A stretch of 64,000 bases of DNA from Daucus carota subsp. sativus (taxonomy: Eukaryota; Streptophyta; Magnoliopsida; Apiales; Apiaceae), in assembly GCF_001625215.2 (NCBI RefSeq), contig NC_030381.2, positions 52,749,214 to 52,813,213 on the forward strand, written 5' to 3'. Under the pieces are notes generated by a model. That model worked only from the letters and a program-made list of their open reading frames with translations, did no database searches and was not told where the DNA came from. How positions within the stretch are numbered: position 1 is the first letter of the stretch; the number at the start of each line of letters is the position of its first letter. The position numbers and the translations under genes were made by a program. Of the stretch, positions 22,610 through 33,573 are shown piece after piece.

Positions 22610-25600
22610 GTAAGTATTTCAAGCTTATTAATCAAATAAGTATATCTGTATGTTGCTTATGTATATATTAATGTGTTTATTTGTGTCAGATGTAGCTTCT
22701 TGATTTCTTGATATTGGATTTTTTGTGTTCTTGATTGATTGGATTTTTATTCAATTTTAATGGGGGGTTTTGTAGTAAAATTATTGGGTTTGCTTCTTTT
22801 TAGTAGAATATAATAAAGTTGATAACTTTATGATGTTCTTGTGTGAAATTATGACAAAGTTGATAAATTTATATGTGGGTTTATTTGGATTGATGTTCTT
22901 GTGTGTTATTATGTTTGATTAAGCATGAATTGGATATATACTGTTTAAGGTTGTATGTAGGTGGATTATATTGGGAAATACTTATATCGATTATAGTTCA
23001 TTAAGATTGTGATTATAGTAAGAGCTGATAGTGGTTATAGTTGGAGCTGTTGTTTCTAGAGTTCTATTAATATGTCTTGGGATGATTTTAGAGTTTTATT
23101 GATTTATCTCCGAATGATTTAAATCATGTGAACTGACATGTGTTATTAAATAGATAATCTGGTATAACAAGTTAAATTTTATATGTGTTTGTTTTTGGGA
23201 GAATGCTGCGTATATAATTAGGCAAGATAAGAATTTAATTACTTGTAGAAGGAATGTGTTTCTAGTTTAGAATCTGGATACTTGCTTTGCTAATGGTGCA
23301 TAGAGAGGTTTTCATGCATTCACGTGTACTTATTTTGGTGGGAAAAGGTAATGAATATGTATTCTTGAATATGAATAGTTAATATCTATGTATTGTGTGA
23401 TCCTTTTTTTAAAGCTGAGTTGTGATGTAAGACTTGTAGCTGAGGACAGCAACTAGTAATGTAGCAACTGTTACTAATAAAAAATATGTGCTTAGATTTT
23501 TCTCCACTAAATATTTTTGACTCCACTTCTATTGAAGGGCTAAAAATAGTGTAGTTCTGAAAGTGTTTATGATCAATTTACCACAATTATATGGAGGCCT
23601 TCTAATTGGCATATTTTACTTTTGCAAATGGCCAAAGCTGCTTGGGTGTATTCTTTTTTCAGCAAGCTCTTTATTTTGATACTAAATTTGGCTTGGTCAG
23701 CGCTAGGAGTGTACGTATACACTATTGTGCCATATATATACAACTCTCAAAAATTATTCCTAAGAAGTATAGGATTTCTTAAGGTAATATTTCTTCCTTT
23801 CAAGTAATAAAAGGACAGGGAGTATGAGAGTGCGCTTTCCTCATTTACTTTTTTATTCCTTTTTGAACTTCTAAAACAATTCATATTCTTTGAAAAGGCA
23901 ATTAGTGATGGCCTTGTCTTTTTATCTATATATTGACGTAGATGATCAATATACGATTACATGCCCCATACTTACTATGTTTGATTATTATTTAACCTTC
24001 TGATGAGGAAAATGTATCTCTTATAATTATAGTAATCATGGCTGGAGCTGCACCTGAAGGTTCTCAATTTGATGCACGGCAATTTGATGCAAAAATGACT
24101 GAGATGTAAGTGAAATATGTTTGTCTTTGTCCATTATATTTTTTTTAATGAAAACTTAGTGTATTTGATTGGATATGATCACAACAATATTCTTATTCGG
24201 TTAATGAACTCATTGGAGCAGACTTGGTGCCGAGGGAGAAGAATTCTTCACATCATATGATGAGGTCTATGATAGTTTTGATGCTATGGGACTGCAGGAA
24301 AACCTTTTGAGAGGCATCTATGCTTACGGTACATGACACTTTAATTTGTTTTTCAATATGGTGCTTCTACTTATGTATTGTAAATTTTATAATGTCTAAC
24401 AATAGTATCCTGTATTTAATGAATATTACACTGGTTTAATTACTACTTAAGGGTTGTTTATGCCTCAGCAGTAACCTATACATCAGTTGACTTGATGATT
24501 AATCTGATGATCTCTTATAATGTTCTTCCAATTCTAGCTTGAGATTTCAAAATCTCCTTTAGAACTTTTTGTGGCTTGTTTTTCTATGGGGGTTGCAGTG
24601 TGTTGGCGATGTTTTATTTTATTATATTATTAACGAATGAATGACCTTTTGATTTGTTATTAGAAACTGTTTACTGTGGTTGTCTAAATTTATGTTTTCG
24701 TTTCTGTCCTTCCTTAAGGTTTTGAGAAGCCATCCGCAATTCAACAGAGGGGGATTGTTCCATTCTGCAAGGGGCTAGATGTTATTCAGCAGGCACAATC
24801 TGGTACTGGGAAAACAGCAACTTTCTGCTCTGGGGTTTTGCAGCAGCTTGATTTTAATGTTGTTGAATGTCAAGCTCTGGTTCTTGCTCCGACTCGTGAA
24901 CTTGCGCAACAAATTGAGAAGGTTATGCGAGCACTAGGTGACTATCTTGGTGTGAAGGTTCATGCTTGTGTGGGTGGAACTAGTGTCCGCGAAGATCAGC
25001 GAATTCTCTCAAGTGGAGTTCATGTCGTGGTTGGTACTCCTGGTCGTGTATTTGACATGTTGCGAAGACAATCACTTCGTTCAGATTACATCAAGATGTT
25101 TGTTCTGGATGAAGCAGATGAAATGCTCTCAAGAGGGTTCAAGGATCAGGTATCTGTCTTACCTATAATATATGATTTGTATAGTAATCAATTCATGGGT
25201 GTTGCTGTATCTGATGCAACTATACCAGCTTATATTTGTTTAAACTATATTTGTACATAATGCATGATTTCAATCTGTTTTTTATAATATAGTGTTGTAA
25301 CATGTCGCTCGAACATATTTAACCTAGGTGTATGTTGTCTCATTTGAATGCTCTTTTATCACTGTAGAAGCTGCTGTGTTTCATATACTAATAAAAACTG
25401 TATATTGCTAAAGGTGGATCCATTTCTTCTAATGTTTACTTCATTGTTGCAGATTTATGATATCTTTCAGTTGCTACCACCAAAAGTTCAGGTTGGAGTT
25501 TTTTCTGCCACTATGCCTCCCGAGGCTCTTGAAATCACTAGGAAATTTATGAATAAGCCTGTGAGGATTCTCGTCAAGCGAGATGAGCTTACTCTTGAGG

Positions 25601-26088
25601 GTATTAAACAGTTTTATGTGAACGTTGACAAGGAGGAATGGAAACTGGAGACACTGTGTGATCTTTACGAGACTTTGGCTATTACTCAGAGTGTGATTTT
25701 CGTCAACACCAGGCGAAAGGTTGATTGGCTGACTGACAAAATGCGCAGCCGTGATCACACAGTCTCCGCCACTCATGGAGACATGGATCAGAATACTAGA
25801 GATATAATTATGCGCGAATTTCGCTCTGGTTCCTCTCGTGTTCTCATTACAACTGATCTCCTGGCACGTGGTATAGATGTCCAGCAAGTCTCCCTTGTGA
25901 TAAACTATGACCTGCCGACTCAGCCAGAGAACTACCTTCATAGGATTGGGCGTAGTGGACGTTTTGGAAGGAAAGGTGTTGCGATCAACTTTGTTACCAA
26001 GGATGATGACAGGATGTTGGTTGACATACAGAAGTTCTATAATGTAGTAGTTGAGGAGCTGCCAGCTAATGTTGCTGATCTTCTTTAG
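22450..26088 (+). CDS. EIF4A: Eukaryotic initiation factor 4A, copy 2
   Basis: Paralogue of the 10.3-13.9 kb gene with the same structure: leader exon ending at 22609, leader intron to 24032, coding exons 24038-24105, 24222-24328, 24719-25149 and 25453-26088. They give 413 codons plus TAG. Exons 2-4 have exactly the same lengths as in copy 1; exon 1 has one extra codon (MAGAAPEG). All helicase motifs are intact, including [27 protein letters not shown] and [11 protein letters not shown]. Differences from copy 1 are scattered and mild (GTSVRE versus GTVVRE, FMNKP versus FLNKP, FVNTRRK versus FINTRRK), so both appear under purifying selection. The leader start is approximate. Confidence 0.95.
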
Positions 26089-26299
26089 TTTGGAATTGAT
26101 GTAATGAGGTAAATGTTTTCTAAAAGTGATTCGCTATCCTATCTAGTCGGGGTTTACTAGACACATATATTGGATTTTGGACTTTGATTGGGACAACCCT
26201 TGCGCATTTTGTTGTATTTTAACCTTTGCAAATTTTGGTGGATTTATATGTTGTTTACCCTTCAACTTGTGTTGTGGGATGTTTGAACCTGCAGCAATG

Positions 26300-27680
26300 A
26301 TCTAAATAGCTGATATTTAAATTTTACTATATTCATGCATAAGTTAATTTTCTATGAAGGTGTACTAATTTGTTATTCTGCTTGACACTTGTATATATTC
26401 AGAATCTGAAATTAGTCTGCGTCGATGTCTTGCTCCCATCTCATTTGTAGTTTCTTCAATGATACATGGAAACAATGATAGTTTAAATATATTATTAATG
26501 TATTGCCATATCAATAAATCCTTTGCTACTCGGACTTAACTGGAAGTTGTGTTCCATTTCATCTCGTGGTGGGTTTGTATTTGGTCTTGGCTTGTTTACA
26601 TCAGGATTACTAATGTTATCTCTTGACCTCTGTTCTTCTGTGGTCAGTTTGACGTTGAAGTGCCATACGGCGACTTTGTGAAAATCAACTGGTGTTATTG
26701 TACATTTGTAGCATGATATCTTTATAAACTACCTCATAGTTCTTGCTAAAGTGTGTTAAATTGAAATACTCCGAGGAACTGACATATTTACGGAGAAAGT
26801 GTGATGTAGCTTTGCTGGCCTTATTCTTATAGTATTAGCATGGGAAGAGTATGGGGGAAGGGTTGGTGAATATTGGACTTTTGGGGACACCAGATTTTGT
26901 AGTTTTATGATGAAAGGGGCTGGCGGTGTATTATTTTATCTGAATATTTGCTGTTTTCATCTGTTCATCAACTTGTATGATTAAGCTTAACTTGTTGCTG
27001 AATAAATTAAGTAGATTTGTTGTATATGGCTAGGAAACACGAAACCAGAAAAATTCTCCTGTTGGCAATTATCGTGTTTGAAGATACAATTAGATGCCGT
27101 GTTCTATGGAGCGTTTTATTCGAATAGGAGCATGAATTAAAAGTATAATGCTCACTCGAGAATATCTTAGAACAGATACTCATTTCATTTGAAAGGCTAT
27201 AAGTTATATTTGTCAAAAAAAGTATAATGCTCACTGATTTTGCTCAATTATCTGTTGACTAGTCAAGCTAACTTCGTTTTAGACACAATGATTAGCACAT
27301 AAGCGTCCACTAAACACGCTGTCTATGTTTAATCCATGTGATATGCAGGTAAATAGGAGGTAAAGGCAAGTAAGAGATGAGAGATGTCCCCACTAATTAA
27401 AGTGAATTATGTGTAATTATTGGCAGTAATATGATATTATTCTGTACATGATCGGTGTACGATTAACAACGATTCGATAAATATTCATTTATCTAATATC
27501 ATACGTTCGGAGGAAATCAAATAACATTTTATTTTCTTGAATCTTACTTTCATAATTCAATATTTTACTGTCAGCAAATCGAATAAACAAATATTCATCA
27601 GTAGATTCCAAGCAGTAAAACAGAGTATCAGTGGAATCCAGATTGTCAGACATGATTCTTATCTACTGATAACAGGTTGG
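26300..27680. other. Intergenic DNA between eIF4A-2 and the DUF3511 gene
   Basis: 3' flank of eIF4A-2, resembling the flank of copy 1 for the first ~250 bp. No further gene was seen; ORFs at 27007-27234 and 27537-27806 have no recognisable domain. Confidence 0.4.
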
Positions 27681-27685
27681 CTGAG

Positions 27686-27694
27686 TATATATAA
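27686..27694 (+). promoter_or_regulatory. TATA box of the DUF3511 gene
   Basis: TATATATAA in the context GAGTATATATAATTCC, about 120 bp upstream of the ATG at 27806, followed by a pyrimidine-rich leader. Confidence 0.6.
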
Positions 27695-27805
27695 TTCCAT
27701 CACCCTGTTCAGTTCTTTACTTTTCCCTCTTCTCTGCTCACACAGAGCCTTCAAAACAAGAATCAAGGCATCTGAGTCTCCTCTCTTCTTGTTTCGAGAC
27801 CTATA

Positions 27806-28153
27806 ATGGGAGATTACAGAACAAATTCATACGGTCATGGAGGTCTGCAGATGGAAAGATACTACGGAGCCAGAAGCACCACAGCAAATCCTCACGATTT
27901 CAGGTCTTACAGTGCTTCTGCATACACTTCAACGTATACAGCTCCCTCGTCTACACGAAACAAGGAAATGCAGTTCAAGAAGGGCACAAGTGTAAACGGG
28001 ACAGCATCGAGATCATCTATATTCAGTGATCCAGAGTTTCAGAGGAAGAGGAGAGTTGCTAGCTATAAAGTTTATTCTGTTGAAGGGAAAGTTAAAGGGT
28101 CTTTTAAGAAGAGTTTCAGCTGGCTTAAGAATAGGTTCTATGAGTGGTTCTGA
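27806..28153 (+). CDS. Small DUF3511 protein
   Basis: Intronless, 115 codons. The first ~70 residues are Ser/Thr/Tyr-rich and low complexity (MGDYRTNSYGHGGLQMERYY...). The C-terminus carries the conserved DUF3511 block: DPEFQRKRRVASYKVYSVEG, then KVKGSFKKSFSWLKNRF. The domain is basic and plant-specific; its biochemical role is unknown. There is no signal peptide or membrane segment. The length is typical of the family. The ATG is chosen because it follows a good leader and starts the family's usual N-terminus. Confidence 0.85.
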   Translation: MGDYRTNSYGHGGLQMERYYGARSTTANPHDFRSYSASAYTSTYTAPSSTRNKEMQFKKGTSVNGTASRSSIFSDPEFQRKRRVASYKVYSVEGKVKGSFKKSFSWLKNRFYEWF

Positions 28154-28259
28154 ATTAAATTCTTCGTTTCTGTTCTCATTCTTTAATCTGTCTTTTGTGT
28201 TTCACCTCGAGATTCTGCTTGCTGTTTTGCTTCTGGATCCATATTTTTAAGTAGTATGG

Positions 28260-29168
28260 AAACTTATAGCCTTAGATCATACTTGTTATATTATTTACAA
28301 TTCATTTCTCTGGACAGCCCGTCTTTATGCTTAATCTTGAACAATCGACCTCTTGTTAACAACATGACAGATAGTAAGTATCTCTGTCTAGGATTATAGA
28401 CAGAACATTATGTTCAAACACAGTCGATTATATAAATTATGAACATGAAAATAAAATTATTTTAAAAAAATGCAAGCTTGTGATCCACTCTCTATCCAAG
28501 AATGCTAAAAACAATCTTTTACCTCAACTTTTTTTTTGGTACATAAATTAAGATGTTCTGAAACTGTGAAACACGTCAGATGGAAAGTTAGACCGTCAAA
28601 GCCATAAATCAAACATCAAAGGTTCAGAAATGAGGTATGCATCTTTAGGATTGTTGAAGTATTTTTGAGGAGTAATAACAGCAAACAGAGTTTAGAGACA
28701 TTGGAGGAAAAAAGTATGGCATCCACTTTTATATGATATTCTGAAGTGATTTTATTCATTGTGCTGATCGCCTAGCATATCTGGTAACTGGTACGATGGT
28801 CCAAACCTCTGCGAGCAGGAATTTTTAATTTTTAAGTCAAATTTGATAAATCAAAAGTTTTAGTTTTTTGTGATTTATTTTTATGTTCAAAATTTGATTT
28901 TAAAAAATGTAAACAATAATTGTAAAAGATAATTTATAATATTTTATTATTATACCTGATAATTTATATGTATCAAAAAAATTATCCAAAAACATAAAAT
29001 AAAAACTATTTTTCACTTATAAATAAATATCTATCATAAGTATTAAATACTTATTTTAAGTTAAATAAATGTAATAATGGCCTTTGCAATTCCACTTACT
29101 GAGCACATTTTCATTTTATTTATTATAGAAAAAATTATGAGCAAAAGTGAACCGTCTTTGAAGGAACT
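28260..29168. other. Intergenic DNA
   Basis: AT-rich spacer with no supportable gene. Confidence 0.4.
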
Positions 29169-29292
29169 CTCACAATTTCACGAACAAACTATCACTGATC
29201 TTCTCACAATTTCACAAACAAATTATCCCTCTCACAATTTCACGAACAAACTATCACTGATCTTCTCACAATTTCACAAACAAATTATCCCT
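29169..29292. repeat. Two 62-bp tandem repeats
   Basis: The unit CTCACAATTTCACGAACAAA...TTATCCCT is present twice head to tail. Each unit itself contains two diverged CTCACAATTTCAC(G/A)AACAAA half-units. Confidence 0.9.
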
Positions 29293-29769
29293 CAGTTTTT
29301 AAAATAGGATCCGTGACTTAAATTTCAATTCAGACAGTTAATAATGATAAAGATAATGACTAAGTATATATTTAACTTTCACCAATATCATGAATATAAA
29401 ATTTTACATTTTTATGATGATACTATTTAATAAAATTGAGAGACGCAAATAATAGAAAATGGAGCATTGCAAGACGAATATTTAAAACAAATATCACATA
29501 AAATGTATGAATGCAACACCTCTATCATGATCTTTTAGCAAATAAACGCCATCACATTATCTTTCTTTCAGGAATTCTGTATTATCGCGGTCACACTTCA
29601 ATGACCAGAGAGAGGAAAATGTTTGATCATTTTCTGTAAAAAAACAAAATTATATATTGAAATAAGTTTTTAACTCCGAAATCAATCAGGTCTTGTACTC
29701 TAGTCTGCTCTAATTTACACGTGTCGTAAGAATTGATTTTTCTTACTGCCCTTAAAAGAGTGTTTATAT

Positions 29770-30480
29770 CGGGGTCAGCTCAACAGTGAAGCCAACTAAG
29801 CGGTTGCTTAGGGCCCCAAGCTCTAAAAGGGCCTCAAATTTTATATAATTTTATATATATGTTTATGTTATAATAGTTAAATTTTGATTTGTATTTATGA
29901 AAATAAATATTTAAAATAAATATAATTTATTTTAATTTAAATATATATATATAATAATAATAATATAATATTAGTAATATAAATAAGATTAACTTAAAAA
30001 ATGAGAATTAGATGGAGCAAATGATTCTGAATATTTCAGTAATATGTGCAAGTACTTGATAAATGTAGTATATATACTCTTGAAATAAATAATATCTATT
30101 TTGTTTTTCGTAAGTTTTACGTTATTATAAATTATGTGATTTCTATCTTTTCTGGTATAGTATTCTTGAAAATTTTAATTAGCTTAAATTTTATATTAAT
30201 ATATAAATTAACCTAAAAAAATAAAAATATATAAATGATGTATAAATTTTGAGTAAAATGTAAATATAATTATTATGTTCTCATAAAAAATATATGTATA
30301 ATCATTTATAAGAATCCAAAATATAAACTATTTCAAATATAAAAAAATAAGTATTACATAAAAATTTATTAGAAATAATATATAATTTTATATATTAAAT
30401 AAAATAAAAATATTTATATATATATAAAAAGGCCTACATTAAAATCTTGCTTAAGGCCTTAGAGTGAGTTGAGCCGGTCC
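29770..30480. mobile_element. TIR element (hAT- or Mutator-like), non-autonomous
   Basis: The left terminus CGGGGTCAGCTCAACAGTGA, followed by CTTAGGGCC, is mirrored at the right end (CTTAAGGCCTTAGAG, then GTTGAGCCGGTCC). A direct repeat TGTTTATAT (29761-29769 and 30481-30489) flanks it. This fits an 8-bp hAT or 9-bp Mutator duplication. The interior is ~85% AT and non-coding. Confidence 0.75.
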
Positions 30481-30632
30481 TGTTTATATATAGGATAGTG
30501 ATGTTGTTTGACTAATTTTATTTTTCAAAAATAAATACTCAATTCTGAAAAATAGTACATTGAACTCTATTTTTTTTTTGAAATAATTTTTATATTTTTG
30601 ACAAATAACGAATAAAAATTAACTATTCAACA

Positions 30633-31720
30633 TCAATATACTTATATAAAGGAGAAGCGAGGGGCGTGTAGGTGGCGCCTCTCAGATAGCTCCGTTCTAT
30701 TTTTCTAATTTTCCGGAATTTTTGGATGAAAGATATCAAAAAAAAATTGTTTCAGATTCATTGATATGGTATATATCTTGGCATAAATTAATCTGATTCT
30801 GTTTCAGATTATTTATGGAATATAATAAATTGAAAGTATTAATCTGATTTTATTTCAGATTATTTATGGAATATAGTAGCTTGCAAATTTTTTAATCTGA
30901 TTCTATTTCAAATTATTTAATTATGGAAAAGAGTAGCGCACAAGTTTCTCGGCACCTATAAATACCCTTATAGGTTGTGGGGTTTTGGATCATCTAAACA
31001 CAACATACACTGTCTCTCAATACCACAGTTAAAGGTGTGCATTCGGTTCGGTTAACCGAATATCGAACCGAATAATCAAAATAATTTCGGTTCGGTTAAT
31101 CGAAATTTATATTTCGGTTCGGTTTTCGGTAACCAAATTTTCATTTTTCGGTTATCCGGTTTTTTAACCGCGGTTTCATAGAATTTCAGTTTCGGTTAAC
31201 CCCTAATTACAATGATATATGTTTGTTGGTGATTCTTTTATAATATTTGTTTTGGTCGTCGGACGTATTTGTTGTTGTTTGCAAGCTTAGTGTCTGTTTT
31301 ATTGATGTCATCAATCACTAGAGTCGTATGCTTTTTATATGCAGGTAGTGGTGTATGTGTCTAAGAAGCAGTGTTTGGAAAAGTTAATGACAATGTTAGT
31401 CAAGAACATGATTACTTTTCAAAAAGAAAAACATAATTAAAATTAAGATTCGTCGTGCTTTAAATCGTTAATTACATGTGGAAACTTATTATCATTTTTT
31501 TCACATATGAATTATAGTCCAATTTTGCAATTTTAAAAATTAATATTGGTATTATCGAGATGTTTATAATATAAAATTTATTTTATTCTATAAATATTAA
31601 TTTTGAATCATTAATATAATTTTTATAAGTCGCCGCAAATTGATTTTATTCTATAAATATTAATTTTCAATCATTAATGTAATTTTTATATGCCGCCGCA
31701 ACGCGCGGATTCTCAACTAG
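30633..31720 (+). mobile_element. Probable non-autonomous Helitron
   Basis: It starts TCAATATACTTATATAAAGG after an A and ends CTAG before a T, the expected A/T insertion. A short hairpin CCGC-AACGC-GCGG lies ~10 nt before CTAG. The last ~70 bp are tandemly duplicated (GCCGCAA... repeated near 31630 and 31690). An internal segment at 31035-31200 is rich in CGGTTCGGTTAACCG-type palindromes. No RepHel coding sequence is present. Confidence 0.6.
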
Positions 31721-33180
31721 TTTACATAAAAATAATAAGAAAAAATATTTTTCAAAAAAATGGTATTAACTTTTTTTAAAAAATTGTTGCCAAACATACC
31801 TATTATGCGGCCATTTCTAGTCTTTTGATATGATTTGAGTGATCTCTGTGCCGCATTTCCATGAGGCCGATCACTCTTTATCTTTGTTCTAAAAATCGCT
31901 GATTAATCTTTGTTTAGTAGCTCGTTGAATTGATTAAATCTCCGATTAATCACCGATCAATCTGATTAATCTCTGATCAATTCAATTAATCCTCGATTAA
32001 TCTTTGTTATATGACTTCACCGATTAAGTCTGATTATCATTTTTTACAACACTGCTCTTTATTAGTCATTTCTTCTTTACTTTTTCTTTCCCCCCAGAAA
32101 ACAGAAATATGTATCTTCTTTTTTAATCAGTAACTATGGATATCAAATAACTTAAAAACACACGCTCATACTCCTAATATTCGAAAATTTGTGATGATTT
32201 GCTTGCGAATGTATCCCGGCTATTAGCTGTTTATTTTGCCTGAGATTGTTTTGTTCGCAGGGTGATTTTGACTTATTTCTTAATTTCTCTGTCTTGTCTT
32301 GATGAGTTATATATATTTGGCACGAATTCATTTTTAAAATTCCCATAAAAAATAATATCATTTAGTTTTATTCCGCTCCCTTCCCTTCTCAGTTTTCTTA
32401 CCTGTCAACAGACGGACAAATCCTAAATCTGATTTTTATCTACCTGTATCTATTTTATTAAACATGTAGAAGTAATTTTGAATTTATGTAATAATAAAAA
32501 AATTGCGGCTGGCATTTCCGACGGACAAAGATATATAGTACTAATTAAGTATAATAATGAATTTCGATAGACTCCCAAATCTTAATTATATTATCCATTC
32601 AATTATGTCTATATTGTCTGGTGCATTTGTTTCAAAATTATTAATTAGTTATGTTAACTTATATAGAAATAACATAATTTCTTGATAACAATCAGCTTAC
32701 TTAGATAAAAGAGAAATTTATTTATTTACTCAGGAAATCCGGGATGGATGAGAAATAAATTTGAACGAATTAAAGTTTCAAAATCAAACTTTGATTTGAT
32801 AGAATTCGAGTTCGATTCGGTTTGATTTTGAAGAAAACCATTTAAGAAAATTCCTGTCATCCTGTGCTACTGCTACTTTCCATGTGTCCTCCTGGACTCT
32901 TGTCTTGCCTCTTGTTTTCAATGTTTAAAATTCAAAAATGAAGCGGCTTTTCATTTGCACACCACTCTGCCCACTCTTCTTGTACCCATCTCCCGATAAA
33001 CACAAATCTCTCCCTAGATTTCCTGGCAAAAAAAATAAAATAAAAATCTCTCCCTAAATTTTAATTTCATTTCTCTTTTTAGCCCTCTTCTGACCTCTGT
33101 TTTACTCACCATCTTTCTTTATTAATTCTAACTCTTTTTTTCAAGGGCCATGAAAGTTTTATAGTTTTTCTGCAGACTTC
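31721..33180. other. Intergenic DNA and IQD upstream region
   Basis: No gene visible. A run of GATTAATC/GATCAAT-type repeats lies at 31900-32030. The last ~300 bp presumably hold the IQD promoter and leader; the T-rich leader precedes the ATG at 33216. Confidence 0.4.
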
Positions 33181-33215
33181 TAAGCTTAAATCTACTAATC
33201 AAGAACTTAGGCGAA

Positions 33216-33528
33216 ATGGGTGCTTCTGGAAAATGGGTAAAAACAATAATTGGGCTCAAAAAGCCCGAAAAGGATGCCCAGGTATGCATTTTTCTTGAAT
33301 AAAAATAAAAATCTCATCTTTACTATGTTTTATATGATGGCTAAGAAAATTTGTGTGTTTGTATGGTAGCCAACATTGTGTGTTGCATTAAAATTGCATC
33401 TTTATATTAACTAAGAGTGTCTGTCAGAGAGGTAGAGAGAAAGGGAGGGAGGTAGAGAGGGAGGGGGGGGAGGGGAGAGAATTTGTATTATGAATAAAAT
33501 TATGCTAGTGTAGCTAGGAAGTGAGTGA

Positions 33529-33573
<45 letters not shown>

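Noticed and set aside
31035-31200. GGTTCGGTTAACCGA-rich stretch as a regulatory palindrome cluster
   Set aside because: This is a common plant repeat type and lies within the Helitron candidate; no promoter context.
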